Assembly: GCA_023259175.1 (NCBI GenBank)
Contig: JAHFQV010000003.1
Coordinates: 1-64,000 of the forward strand
Origin: Oxalobacteraceae bacterium
GTDB lineage: Bacteria; Pseudomonadota; Gammaproteobacteria; Burkholderiales; Burkholderiaceae_D
DNA: 64,000 nt
Reading direction: 5' to 3'
This document shows positions 48,716 through 57,398 of the stretch, piece after piece. The position numbers and the translations under genes were made by a program. How positions within the stretch are numbered: position 1 is the first letter of the stretch; each line of letters begins with the position of its first letter. Below the pieces are notes generated by a model. That model made no database searches. It was not told the DNA's origin and saw only the letters and a list, made by a program, of their open reading frames with translations.

Positions 48716-49553
48716 TTTTGATCAGGCCGAAGGCTTACGGCGTATGTTGGTCTTGCCCAAAACGCGGCTATTTTGTTTTCTGTCATCGTCGCCTATCATG
48801 GAAAGGAATAGTGTTCTGATTAATCTCTCGACCTCTTTAGCACAACAAGGGCAAAAGACTTTGATGGTTGACGCAAAAACAAGCAGTTCAAGCCTAGCGG
48901 CGTGGTTGAATTTAGGTGCAGATCAAAGCTTATTGGATGTCGCTCAACAAACGCGTACAATGGATTTTGTAGTGCAAGAGTTGGTGCCTAGGCTGTCTGC
49001 TACCAAGCTGGTGTCAGGCAAGTTGGCGAGAAAAAATTTGCAACAAAGTGCATTGCTTTCTGATGTCTTCGATCAAGTGGCAAGCCAATCTGATATGGTA
49101 TTCGTTGACTGTGAATTAGATGTGGACGACTCGTTTTCGCTTTCCTCATTTGATGATAGCGAAATGTTGATACATGTGTCGGCCGATCCGCTTGCCATCA
49201 AAAACGCCTACCTCATGATCAAACGCATTCATCAGCGCCTTGGTCGCCGCCCATACAAGGTCGTCATTTCTTCTGCGCCCGCCCGTTTGGCGCAAACGGT
49301 TTTTTCAAATCTAGCGCACACAGCGAAGCATTACCTCGGTCTTGAATTGGTTTTTGCTGGCGCTATCCCTGACGATGTTTATCTACAGCGTGCGACGGCG
49401 GCAGGACGTTCTGTGTTGGATGCATTTCCTGAGTCGAGTTCGGCACGCGCTTTTGTGCGCCTGGCGGGTCAATTTTTGGAGACGGACGCAATGCCAGTGG
49501 CGGCATTGAGGAATAGGGCGATCGCTGCCCCTGATGTTTTTATGGGGACCTAG
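48708..49553 (+). CDS. flhG: FlhG/FleN-like protein lacking the Walker A motif
   Basis: MinD/ParA-fold partner of FlhF, 281 residues. The N-terminus keeps FDQAEGLRRM, the DQAxxLR motif that stimulates FlhF GTP hydrolysis. The strand that normally leads to the P-loop (KGGVGKT) reads FCFLSSSPIMERNSVLINLS: no glycines and no catalytic lysine. The fold continues with KTLMVDA, MVFVDCELD and IHVSADPLAIKNAY. So ATP binding is probably lost. The start is TTG 48708, supported by ACGGAGG upstream; it overlaps flhF by 8 nt. Confidence 0.82.
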   Translation: MLNFDQAEGLRRMLVLPKTRLFCFLSSSPIMERNSVLINLSTSLAQQGQKTLMVDAKTSSSSLAAWLNLGADQSLLDVAQQTRTMDFVVQELVPRLSATKLVSGKLARKNLQQSALLSDVFDQVASQSDMVFVDCELDVDDSFSLSSFDDSEMLIHVSADPLAIKNAYLMIKRIHQRLGRRPYKVVISSAPARLAQTVFSNLAHTAKHYLGLELVFAGAIPDDVYLQRATAAGRSVLDAFPESSSARAFVRLAGQFLETDAMPVAALRNRAIAAPDVFMGT

Positions 49554-49558
49554 CGCAC

Positions 49559-50293
49559 ATGTATACGCCTAGCGGAAAAGCGGATAAAAATTCCATACTG
49601 ACGGAGCATGCGCCCTTAGTAAAGCGACTCGCTTATCAGTTGAAAGCACGCTTGCCGCCCAGCGTTGAAGTCGATGATCTGATTCAAGCGGGCATGATAG
49701 GTTTGCTTGATGCGGTCAATCGCTATGAAGAAAATCATGGTGCTCAATTCGAGACTTATGCCATACAGCGGATACGTGGTGCGATGTTGGATGAATTGCG
49801 TAGCAGCGATTGGTTGCCACGTGGTGTGCGTCAAAATATGCGCAAGATAGAAACTGCCATGCACGAGCTACAGCAAAAACTGGGGCGGCCGCCGATGGAA
49901 ACTGAGGTGGCAAAGCAGCTAAAGATGCCGTTGGCCGATTACCAGGAATTACTAGGCGAAAGTGGCGGACATCAGCTTTTGTATTACGAAGATTTTCATG
50001 ATTCCGATACCAAAGAACACTTCCTTGATCACTACTGTATCGACGAACGATCGGGCGACCCGCTACAAGATTTATTACATGGTGATTTTCGCGATGCTGT
50101 GATTTATGCGATCAATGCGCTACCGGATCGGGAAAAATTATTGATGGGTTTGTATTATGAACAGGAGCTTAATCTCAAAGAAATTGGGGCGATTATGGGC
50201 GTGTCGGAATCAAGGGTGTCGCAATTGCATAGTCAAGCTGTAGCGCGTTTGCGCGTCAGTTTAAGGGAGCGCGCATGGACCGGGCTAGCTTAG
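49559..50293 (+). CDS. fliA: Flagellar sigma factor sigma-28
   Basis: Sigma factor for late flagellar genes, 244 residues. Region 2 (LVKRLAYQLKARLPPSVEVDDLIQAGMIGLLDAV spread over 21-54; DWLPRGVRQNMR), region 3 and region 4 (LKEIGAIMGVSESRVSQLHSQA) are all present. Promoters of its type are found before flgM and flgK in this window. The motC start lies inside its last codons (19-nt overlap). Confidence 0.97.
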   Translation: MYTPSGKADKNSILTEHAPLVKRLAYQLKARLPPSVEVDDLIQAGMIGLLDAVNRYEENHGAQFETYAIQRIRGAMLDELRSSDWLPRGVRQNMRKIETAMHELQQKLGRPPMETEVAKQLKMPLADYQELLGESGGHQLLYYEDFHDSDTKEHFLDHYCIDERSGDPLQDLLHGDFRDAVIYAINALPDREKLLMGLYYEQELNLKEIGAIMGVSESRVSQLHSQAVARLRVSLRERAWTGLA

Positions 50294-51015
50294 CGGGCAT
50301 TTTGCTGGTGGTACTGGGCATCTCCGCTGGGCAGATGCTAGAGGGTGGGCATTTGGCATCGCTGCTGCAGCCGGCGGCCTTTGTCATTGTGGTGGTCAGC
50401 ACCTTGGGAGCGGTGCTATTGCAAAGCCGTATGCCGACTTTTATTCGCGGTATTAAACTCCTTAAATGGATTGTTTGGATGCCGGAGGATAATAGTAAAA
50501 AAAATGTCACTGAAGCTTTAAATTGGAGTTTAGTGGCAAGACGCGAAGGCTTTTTGAGTCTAGAGCGCTTTCTTTTGATGACCAAGGATAGTTTTATCGA
50601 AAAAGGCTTGCGGCTTGTGATCGATGGCGTTGATCCGATTCGCCTTAAAGAAATTCTGGATGTGGACATCGCATTTTATGAACAAGAACAAAGGCAGGCG
50701 ATAAAAATTTGGGATGCAGCGGGCGGTTATTCTCCCACGATAGGCATTTTGGGTGCGGTTTTGGGCCTGATACATGTGATGGAAAATTTAAGCGATCCGA
50801 ATAAATTGGGGGGCGGTATCGCCGTTGCCTTCGTTTCGACGATTTATGGTGTGGGGTTAGCGAATCTCATTTTTTTACCCTTCGCACAAAAAATGAAAGA
50901 TGTAGTCGCGCGTGAAATTATCCGGCGCGAAATGCTGGCCGATATTTTTTTAAGCATTGCGCAAGGCGATAGCCCGCGCGTGGTGGAGGAAAGGGTGGCG
51001 AATTTCCGTCACTAG
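50275..51015 (+). CDS. motC: Second stator protein MotC (MotA family)
   Basis: MotA-family proton channel of 246 residues. GGYSPTIGILGAVLGLIHVME and GGGIAVAFVSTIYGVGLANLIFLP are typical of the MotC/PomA branch. A GGGAGC site inside fliA and the 19-nt overlap suggest coupling to FliA translation. Its partner motD follows 45 nt downstream. Confidence 0.95.
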   Translation: MDRASLAGILLVVLGISAGQMLEGGHLASLLQPAAFVIVVVSTLGAVLLQSRMPTFIRGIKLLKWIVWMPEDNSKKNVTEALNWSLVARREGFLSLERFLLMTKDSFIEKGLRLVIDGVDPIRLKEILDVDIAFYEQEQRQAIKIWDAAGGYSPTIGILGAVLGLIHVMENLSDPNKLGGGIAVAFVSTIYGVGLANLIFLPFAQKMKDVVAREIIRREMLADIFLSIAQGDSPRVVEERVANFRH

Positions 51016-51060
51016 TTTTTTAGCATTTTTTCGCATTTTGAATCTGGGAAGCAGCGGATT

Positions 51061-51849
51061 ATGGCGCGCAAAAAATATCGCGAAGAGCATGAAAATCATG
51101 AACGCTGGCTCGTTTCGTATGCCGATTTCATGACGCTCTTGTTTGCTTTCTTTGTGGTGATGTACGCGATTTCTTCGGTCAATGATGGCAAATATCGGGT
51201 GTTGTCGAATTCCTTAAATGGGGCGTTTGGCACTTCTTTGCAACCGGGTGGAAAAATTCCGGACTTGAAACAAGCCGAGGGCAGTTTCCTCATCCCCTTG
51301 CCCAATCCACGTGCAAAAAATAGCGAAGTTTTAGGCAAAGAACGCGAGAAAATGAAAAACGTGGCGCGGGATATTTTGACCGTGCTTGAACCCTTGGTGC
51401 GCGAAGGAAAAGTCAGGGTGACGCAAACGAGCCGAGGTGTCGCTATCGAAATCAATGCCAGTCTTTTATTTGCGCCGGGTGAGGCGAAGCTCAATAAGGA
51501 TTCTGTGCAAGCGCTTAAAGCAATTGCCTCTGTTCTGCAAATCGATAATCATGCAATTCAGGTAGAAGGTTTTACCGACACGAGTCCAATTAAGAATTCG
51601 CTTTTCCCCTCGAATTGGGAACTTTCGGCCGTTCGCGCCAGCGCCGTGGCGCGCTTGTTCATGGAAAACGGGGTGGATGATGGGCGCTTGACGGCGGTCG
51701 GTCAAGGACCAAAATCACCCGTCGGTTCAAATGACACTCCCGAAGGGCGGGCGCGTAATCGTCGTGTGACGGTGACGATATTAGCGGTGTTGCCGGAAAC
51801 GGCGATTGATGTTCCGGTGCCCAGCACTGTCCCTAGTGCCAAACCCTAG
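51061..51849 (+). CDS. motD: Second stator protein MotD (MotB family)
   Basis: 262 residues: a membrane helix with the proton-accepting Asp22 (WLVSYADFMTLLFAFFVVMYA) and an OmpA-like peptidoglycan-binding domain (VEGFTDTSPI, NWELSAVRASAVARLF). In Pseudomonas, MotCD drives swarming or rotation under load in addition to MotAB. It is convergent with flgN. Confidence 0.95.
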   Translation: MARKKYREEHENHERWLVSYADFMTLLFAFFVVMYAISSVNDGKYRVLSNSLNGAFGTSLQPGGKIPDLKQAEGSFLIPLPNPRAKNSEVLGKEREKMKNVARDILTVLEPLVREGKVRVTQTSRGVAIEINASLLFAPGEAKLNKDSVQALKAIASVLQIDNHAIQVEGFTDTSPIKNSLFPSNWELSAVRASAVARLFMENGVDDGRLTAVGQGPKSPVGSNDTPEGRARNRRVTVTILAVLPETAIDVPVPSTVPSAKP

Positions 51850-51855
51850 AAGAAA

Positions 51856-52353
51856 TTATCCAGCGATGATGCCACGGCTGGCATTGCCGGATATTTTTGT
51901 TTGACCGTCAGCACCGTACATGGAGCCCGCTTGGCCGCCACTCTGCAAAACATTGAGTGTGCTTTGATTGCGCGTGATTTGACGATTGATCAAGCCACCA
52001 TTGACACGATTGAGTTCTTGCGCATCGGCAGAAATTTTGAGTAAGCTATCCCAGCATTCTTGCAAATGAAGATAGGCGCTCTCTTCCGATTTCGCGGTAA
52101 TGAGTTCGAGCATGCCCTGCTGATCGGGACCGAAGCCGTGTTGTACGAGTAGTGTGTTTCTATCTTTTTCGATTTGTGTGATTTGACCCAGCAAACCATT
52201 TTTTTCTTGCGTGAGCACGAGTAGAGCCTCGACATTATTGTCGATTAATATCGTTTGTTCTTCGGCCAAAGTGCGCGCCAAAGCTTGCATGAGACCGATT
52301 TCTTTCTCGATCAATGTGTTGAACTGAGTAGAGATGGCCGCGATGGCATTCAT
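51856..52353 (-). CDS. flgN: Flagellar hook-filament junction chaperone FlgN
   Basis: Helical export chaperone for FlgK and FlgL, 165 residues. The coiled N-terminal part (FNTLIEKEIGLMQALARTLAEEQTILIDN) and Q-rich C-terminal helix fit the family. Both substrates are encoded in this window. Overlaps the flgM stop by 4 nt. Confidence 0.9.
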   Translation of the reverse strand: MNAIAAISTQFNTLIEKEIGLMQALARTLAEEQTILIDNNVEALLVLTQEKNGLLGQITQIEKDRNTLLVQHGFGPDQQGMLELITAKSEESAYLHLQECWDSLLKISADAQELNRVNGGLINRQITRNQSTLNVLQSGGQAGSMYGADGQTKISGNASRGIIAG

Positions 52354-52661
52354 GTTGTTTGTCTTCTCGAATTAAGTAATTCTTTGACGGTTTCTAATAG
52401 GCCATCGGCGACTTTTTCAGAGTCCACTTGAAAACGCCCTTCGGCGATGGCGAGTTTAATTTCCTCGACTTTTTTCGTCTCAAATACCGCGCCACTGGCC
52501 TGGGTATTTTGCAAAGCCTGTAATTGCACAGAGAGTGGTGAAATCTGTACATTATGCGATGGTGGCGTGGCGACCTTGGCACTGTCATCATTGCGTTCAG
52601 GTCTGACGGTCGGTGGACTATTGGGAAGTCCTTGTGTGTTTAGTGCGTCATTAATCTTCAC
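52350..52661 (-). CDS. flgM: Anti-sigma-28 factor FlgM
   Basis: Disordered N-terminus (secretion signal, Pro/Asn/Ser-rich) and a C-terminal helical sigma-28-binding part (VEEIKLAIAEGRFQVDSEKVADGLLETVKEL), 103 residues. It holds FliA inactive until the hook is finished and FlgM is exported. A sigma-28 promoter lies just upstream (52705-52731), giving direct feedback. Confidence 0.95.
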   Translation of the reverse strand: MKINDALNTQGLPNSPPTVRPERNDDSAKVATPPSHNVQISPLSVQLQALQNTQASGAVFETKKVEEIKLAIAEGRFQVDSEKVADGLLETVKELLNSRRQTT

Positions 52662-52704
52662 GGCCTTACCTCTTCAGTTGGATTGACAAGTATCTACATC
52701 CTGT

Positions 52705-52731
52705 TTAACGGCGCGATGATTTTAAACTTTA
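52705..52731 (-). promoter_or_regulatory. Sigma-28 promoter of flgM
   Basis: On the minus strand: TAAAGTTT, 11 nt, GCCGTTAA. The -35 element is identical to the enterobacterial consensus and the -10 differs at one base (GCCGATAA). About 43 nt separate it from the flgM start. It would transcribe flgM and flgN under FliA control. Confidence 0.85.
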
Positions 52732-52777
52732 AGCCCTTTTGGAAAATATTATTCTTGCCTTATGGCTAAGCTCGAAT

Positions 52778-53482
52778 CTAATTCTGAATTTCGACTATTC
52801 CACCCGCGCGCGCCAAGCCGAGTATCAGTTGGCCACTCTGAGTACGGGCACTAATGCTCTGTCCTTCGTTTGCATTATGCATTGCAATGCCATCATTCGT
52901 CACATTAAATCCTACACCCTTGCTCAAGATTTTCACAGCTTGTCCTTGTTGTATCACCGGAAGTGTTTTGAACATATCCATATGGAGAGCAAGACCTGCC
53001 GGCACTGCAATTCTTAGGCTCTTGCCTTGAATTTGCGAAAAATCTTGTAAGGTTTCTTGGCTAAATGCGCTGAGCTCACCTTGAATTAAAATTAAATCTC
53101 CAGCACTTAAAATTTCACCTTGCGTCAGTGCCCGTGCACTCACAAGATAGCGGCCGATTTGATGAACTTGCGCACTTAGGTAAAGCAACCAATTTCGTGG
53201 TGCTGTACAACGCACTGCGACCGTGGTTTTTCCCAATATTTTTGCGCCTGGCGGTAAGAAAGCGCTGAGATTTTCGCAAGCACTTAATTTAAGTCGCGTA
53301 TCAATATTGCTGACGATAATTTCAGTTTTATCTCGATTGCTAAGGTTTTGCGCACGCAGAAATTCTTCTACCTTTGATTTAATGACAGCATGATCTTGTA
53401 ACGCGAGCTCATTGATCTGGGCATCGCATAGCAGGCCGTAGAGCAGACCGTAGATCAGTAAGAAGATAGAGCGTGACTTCAC
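52778..53482 (-). CDS. flgA: Flagellar P-ring assembly chaperone FlgA
   Basis: Periplasmic chaperone for FlgI, 234 residues with a signal peptide (about 1-21, ending CDA) and a SAF domain (LVSARALTQGEILSAGDL, GLALHMDMF). The start is GTG at 53482 with an AGGGGA site upstream. It is divergent from flgB over a 190-nt gap that should carry promoters in both directions. Its gap to flgM (116 nt) holds the sigma-28 promoter. Confidence 0.94.
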   Translation of the reverse strand: MKSRSIFLLIYGLLYGLLCDAQINELALQDHAVIKSKVEEFLRAQNLSNRDKTEIIVSNIDTRLKLSACENLSAFLPPGAKILGKTTVAVRCTAPRNWLLYLSAQVHQIGRYLVSARALTQGEILSAGDLILIQGELSAFSQETLQDFSQIQGKSLRIAVPAGLALHMDMFKTLPVIQQGQAVKILSKGVGFNVTNDGIAMHNANEGQSISARTQSGQLILGLARAGGIVEIQN

Positions 53483-53672
53483 AACTTCCCCTTCGCATTC
53501 ATGTTTTGAAATTTTACGATTTTGAGAACTTAACGATCATTGGAATAAGCTGGTCTTTTTCGCTTTGTTTGCCGTATCACTTCGCTTTTGAACGCCTAAT
53601 ATGTTCGTTAGTGGCAAAGTCTTATGTGGGATTTGCTTGGAGCTTAAATTTCAGCGCAGTGAAGGGGCAACG
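53483..53672. promoter_or_regulatory. Divergent flgA/flgB promoter region
   Basis: 190 nt between flgA (minus) and flgB (plus). No sigma-28-type promoter is visible, in line with these being earlier (FlhDC-dependent) genes. The region is AT-rich, but I cannot point to a defined FlhDC site. Confidence 0.4.
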
Positions 53673-54068
53673 ATGAATAAGCTAGATGATGCGATGCGAT
53701 TTCATGAATTGGCTTTGTCTATCCGCGGTCAACGTCAGCAAATTCTCGCTTCCAATATCGCCAACGCCGATACGCCCAATTATAAGGCGCGAGACATTGA
53801 TTTTAATACGGCTTTGGCGGCAGCGATGAATCAGGATGCGAGTTACGCGCAAATGCAAAAGACTCACACTCATCATTTGAGTCCAACAGGAAGTGTGTTT
53901 GGAACGGCACCGAGTTATCGTCCCGTCGTACAAGGCAGTGTTGATGGTAATACCGTCGATATGGATGTGGAACGTAATGCGTTTGCCGAGAATGCTTTGC
54001 GCTATGAAGCGAGTCTCACCATGATGGGGATGCAAATTAAAAGTATTCTTTCGGTTATTCAGGGTTGA
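53673..54068 (+). CDS. flgB: Flagellar proximal rod protein FlgB
   Basis: Rod protein of 131 residues with the rod-family motif [23 protein letters not shown]. The ATG at 53673 follows GAAGGGG; the open frame upstream lacks a site. First gene of flgBCDEFGHIJ, which is transcribed away from flgA. Confidence 0.96.
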   Translation: MNKLDDAMRFHELALSIRGQRQQILASNIANADTPNYKARDIDFNTALAAAMNQDASYAQMQKTHTHHLSPTGSVFGTAPSYRPVVQGSVDGNTVDMDVERNAFAENALRYEASLTMMGMQIKSILSVIQG

Positions 54069-54085
54069 TGTTTCAGGGAGCGGCT

Positions 54086-54490
54086 ATGTCCTTATTAAAA
54101 ATTTTTGATGTCTCAGGGTCGGCGATGAGCGCACAGGCGCAACGCTTGAATGTGGTCGCGAGTAATCTCGCCAACGCCGACAGCGTAACTAGCTCAAATG
54201 GTCAGGCCTATCGTGCTAAACAAGTGGTTTTTTCCGCGGTGCCCAGTGCCGATGCCAGCTCGACCGCGGTGAAAGTGACACAAGTAATTGAGGATAATTC
54301 GCCTGCCAAACTGGTGTATGACCCCAAGCATCCTTTGGCCGATGAAAAAGGCTATGTTGCGATGCCGAATGTCAATGTGGTTGAAGAAATGGTGAATATG
54401 ATTTCAGCGTCGCGTTCCTATCAGACCAATGTTGAAACCATGAACGCGGCAAAGTCGATGTTGTTAAAGACCTTGACGCTAGGTCAGTAA
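54086..54490 (+). CDS. flgC: Flagellar proximal rod protein FlgC
   Basis: Rod protein of 134 residues: [30 protein letters not shown] spread over residues 4-33 at the start and the C-terminal coil [22 protein letters not shown]. The ATG at 54086 has a GGGAG site; an upstream open frame overlaps flgB. Confidence 0.97.
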   Translation: MSLLKIFDVSGSAMSAQAQRLNVVASNLANADSVTSSNGQAYRAKQVVFSAVPSADASSTAVKVTQVIEDNSPAKLVYDPKHPLADEKGYVAMPNVNVVEEMVNMISASRSYQTNVETMNAAKSMLLKTLTLGQ

Positions 54491-54510
54491 ATTTTTAAAA
54501 GAGGTCGCCT

Positions 54511-55188
54511 ATGAGCAGCACAAATTCCATCCAAACCCAAACACTTGATCCCGCTTTATTGGCGACGATGAATCCCGCGAAAACCACCCGCACGACTACT
54601 CAGGACGCGCAAGATCGCTTCATGACACTGCTGGTGACGCAGATGAAAAATCAGGACCCATTAAATCCTCTGGATAACGCCCAAGTGACTAGCCAATTGG
54701 CGCAACTGTCGACGGTGACGGGAATTGACAAGCTTAATGAATCGGTCGCTGCGATGAATAATAATCTGCAGAGCGCGCAAAATTTGCAGGCGGCAAGCAT
54801 GATAGGTCATGGTGTAGTGATACCTGGCTCGGTTGTTGAACTCAAAAATAATAAGTCCGTCTATGGATTTGAATTGCCGCAAGCGGCTGACGCGATTCAT
54901 ATCGCGATCAAAGATAATGCAGGCAATATCGTGCGAAATATCGATGCAGGGAATACCCCCTCTGGATTTAATACCCTGACCTGGGACGGTAAAGATAACA
55001 AAGGCGTGAGCCTTGCCAATGGGGTGTATCAATTTGAAATCAGTGCCAGCGCTGCAGATAAAGCGCTGTCGGTCGAGCGTTTAAGTTTTGGTTTGGTCTC
55101 AAGCGTGAGTTTTGGGGCTCAGGGTTCCAAACTCAGTGTGAGTAATGTCGGAGAGGTCGCGATGTCGGAAGTGCGCCAAATTTTTTAG
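54511..55188 (+). CDS. flgD: Hook-capping protein FlgD
   Basis: Scaffold for hook assembly, 225 residues: the N-terminal FMTLLVTQMKNQDPLNPLDN motif and a tudor/Fn3-like C-terminal part with NTLTWDGKDNKGVSLANGVY. AAAGAGG lies upstream of the ATG. It is lost from the structure once FlgK adds. Confidence 0.97.
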   Translation: MSSTNSIQTQTLDPALLATMNPAKTTRTTTQDAQDRFMTLLVTQMKNQDPLNPLDNAQVTSQLAQLSTVTGIDKLNESVAAMNNNLQSAQNLQAASMIGHGVVIPGSVVELKNNKSVYGFELPQAADAIHIAIKDNAGNIVRNIDAGNTPSGFNTLTWDGKDNKGVSLANGVYQFEISASAADKALSVERLSFGLVSSVSFGAQGSKLSVSNVGEVAMSEVRQIF

Positions 55189-55206
55189 ATAATAGGGGAG
55201 AGTATC

Positions 55207-56550
55207 ATGGGTTTCCAACAAGGGCTAAGTGGTCTCAATGCGGCTTCCAAATCATTGGATGTGATCGGTAATAATATTTCGAACGCCAATACGGTGGGTT
55301 TTAAAATGGCGCAAACGCAGTTCTCCGATGTGTTTGCCAATTCCTTGAATGGGGCCGGTGGTATTGGTACCGGAATCGGTGTGCGGGTTCAAACGGTTGC
55401 ACAGCTTTTTACGCAGGGAAATATCAGTTCAACTAACAATCCTTTGGACATCGCAATCAATGGTGCAGGATTTTTCCGGATGTCGTCCAACGGTGCCATT
55501 ACCTACACCCGTAACGGTCAGTTTTCGCTCGATAAACTTGGAAATATTGTCAATGCGCAGGGCGCGCAGTTGACGGGATATTCCGCCGATTCAAATGGGG
55601 TTTTATCGACGGGCGCGGCGGTGCCATTGACGATCACGACCACCGATATTGCACCGAAAGAAACCGATATCGTCAATGCTTTACTTAATCTTGATTCGCG
55701 TTCCTTAGTTCCGGGAACCCAGGTGCCTGTCGCTGCGCCTCCGGTTATTATTCCTATCGCGTTTTCGCTTACCGATCCACTGTCTTACAATAATGCGACT
55801 TCGGTGGCGGTCTTCGATAGCCTAGGTAATTCCCATGTGTTGCAAACTTTCTTTGTGCGTGTTGATCCTGTCGCTCGCGTACCCGCTGTTGGCGCGACTG
55901 CGGAGTGGGATGTGTTTGCTGCAGTCGACGGCATTTTAATCGCGGGGCCAGGTAGTGGTGCAGGTTCGCCCGCGAATTCTGTGGGCAAAGTTGGATTTAG
56001 TAATAAAGGTAAATTGACGGCAGCAACACCGAATTTTGCACTCACCGATCCGAATGCGTTTGCGATTGCTATTCCTGTGACCACCGGCGCGGTCACGCCG
56101 ATTTCTACGCCGACCATTAAATATGATATGACGGGTATGACGCAATTTGGCTCACCGTTTAGCGTTAATTCGCTACGTCAGGACGGCTACACTTCAGGCA
56201 AATTATCGAAATTCAATACGGCGAAAGATGGCACGATTGTGGGTAGCTATACCAATGGAAAAACTGCGGTGCTGGGGCAAATCGCGATGGCTAATTTCAC
56301 CGATCCAAATGGCTTGCAATCACTTGGTGATAATCAGTGGACGGAAACGGCGACATCAGGTTCTTCCTTAGTCGGCACCCCGGGATCGGGAAGCTTGGGC
56401 GTGCTCACCTCGAACGCGACTGAAGATTCAAATAGCGATCTCACCGGCGAACTCGTCAATATGATTACAGCGCAGCGGGTCTATCAGGCCAATGCGCAAA
56501 CGATCAAAACGCAGGATCAGATTTTGCAGACCTTGGTGAATTTGCGCTAG
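55207..56550 (+). CDS. flgE: Flagellar hook protein FlgE
   Basis: Hook subunit of 447 residues. The N-terminal GLSGLNAASKSLDVIGNNISNANTVGFK (residues 6-33) and the C-terminal ITAQRVYQANAQTIKTQDQ coil are typical; the middle carries the variable D1/D2 domains. A GGGGAGAG site precedes it. Confidence 0.97.
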   Translation: MGFQQGLSGLNAASKSLDVIGNNISNANTVGFKMAQTQFSDVFANSLNGAGGIGTGIGVRVQTVAQLFTQGNISSTNNPLDIAINGAGFFRMSSNGAITYTRNGQFSLDKLGNIVNAQGAQLTGYSADSNGVLSTGAAVPLTITTTDIAPKETDIVNALLNLDSRSLVPGTQVPVAAPPVIIPIAFSLTDPLSYNNATSVAVFDSLGNSHVLQTFFVRVDPVARVPAVGATAEWDVFAAVDGILIAGPGSGAGSPANSVGKVGFSNKGKLTAATPNFALTDPNAFAIAIPVTTGAVTPISTPTIKYDMTGMTQFGSPFSVNSLRQDGYTSGKLSKFNTAKDGTIVGSYTNGKTAVLGQIAMANFTDPNGLQSLGDNQWTETATSGSSLVGTPGSGSLGVLTSNATEDSNSDLTGELVNMITAQRVYQANAQTIKTQDQILQTLVNLR

Positions 56551-56555
56551 TGTTG

Positions 56556-56578
56556 TATGGGCTTTTTTGAGACCCATA
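56556..56578. other. Hairpin between flgE and flgF
   Basis: TATGGG / CCCATA (56556-56561 and 56573-56578), an 11-nt T-rich loop. It lies in the 41-nt gap and may adjust relative amounts of hook and rod proteins. The stem is only 6 bp. Confidence 0.35.
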
Positions 56579-56591
56579 ACAGGAGGCTGGA

Positions 56592-57332
56592 ATGGATAGG
56601 TTGATTTATACGGCAATGTCGGGCGCGAAGCATATTCTCGAACAGCAAACGACCACTAGCCATAACTTAGCCAATGCGACCACGACAGGTTTTAAAGCAC
56701 AGCTCGATTCGTTTCGTGCCGTACCTGTCATCAGTGAAGGCTTGCCGACACGCGCTTTTGTGGTGGATGCCACCGTGGGTAGCGATTTTTCCAGCGGTGC
56801 ACTACAAAACACGGGACGCGAACTGGATATGGCAGTCTCAGGAAAAGGCTGGTTCGTCGTACAAGCAGCCGATGGTAGCGAGAAAATGACGCGACACGGC
56901 AGCTTTAAGCTCAATGAAAATGGTGTTTTACAAACCCAGTCTGGTTTAAGCGTGTTAGGCGAGGGAGGGCCAATTACAATTCCTCCCGAAGTGAGTATCG
57001 CAATCGCAAAAGACGGAACGATCTCTAGTGTGCCAACCGGAACCAAGCCCAATGCGGTACAAGTCTTAGGGCGCTTGAAATTGGTCAACCCCGAGGAAAG
57101 TAATCTGGTGCGAGATGATGATGGTTTGTTTAAAACGCGAAATGCAATTGTGCCTGATGCCGATGCAGCTGTGAATGTGGCGGGCGGAATGCTGGAAACC
57201 AGTAATGTCAATGTGGTTGAGGCCATGGTGACGATGATCAATTTGGCGCGACAGTTTGAAATGCAAATGAAATTACTGACCAATGCTGAGAATAACGCGA
57301 GTAAGGCGAGTCAGATTTTAACGATGGCTTAG
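56592..57332 (+). CDS. flgF: Flagellar proximal rod protein FlgF
   Basis: Rod protein of 246 residues with HILEQQTTTSHNLANATTTGFK at the start and NVNVVEAMVTMINLARQFEMQ at the end. A CAGGAGG site precedes the ATG. The stop region is duplicated (57326-57349). Confidence 0.96.
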   Translation: MDRLIYTAMSGAKHILEQQTTTSHNLANATTTGFKAQLDSFRAVPVISEGLPTRAFVVDATVGSDFSSGALQNTGRELDMAVSGKGWFVVQAADGSEKMTRHGSFKLNENGVLQTQSGLSVLGEGGPITIPPEVSIAIAKDGTISSVPTGTKPNAVQVLGRLKLVNPEESNLVRDDDGLFKTRNAIVPDADAAVNVAGGMLETSNVNVVEAMVTMINLARQFEMQMKLLTNAENNASKASQILTMA

Positions 57333-57349
57333 GTCTGGGCTTAGGTCGG
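57326..57349. repeat. 12-bp tandem duplication across the flgF stop
   Basis: GGCTTAGGTCTG (57326-57337) followed by GGCTTAGGTCGG (57338-57349): 11 of 12 identical. As the unit is a multiple of three, the second TAG (57342-57344) is in frame with flgF and acts as a backup stop. Confidence 0.85.
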
Positions 57350-57398
57350 CCGTCAAGGGGCTTCTCACTAGTCTCAGTCATTTGAAAAGGAGTACAGC

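Noticed and set aside
56606..57283. 225-codon open frame antisense to flgF
   Set aside because: flgF is a clear rod gene in full frame; the antisense frame looks like a composition shadow.
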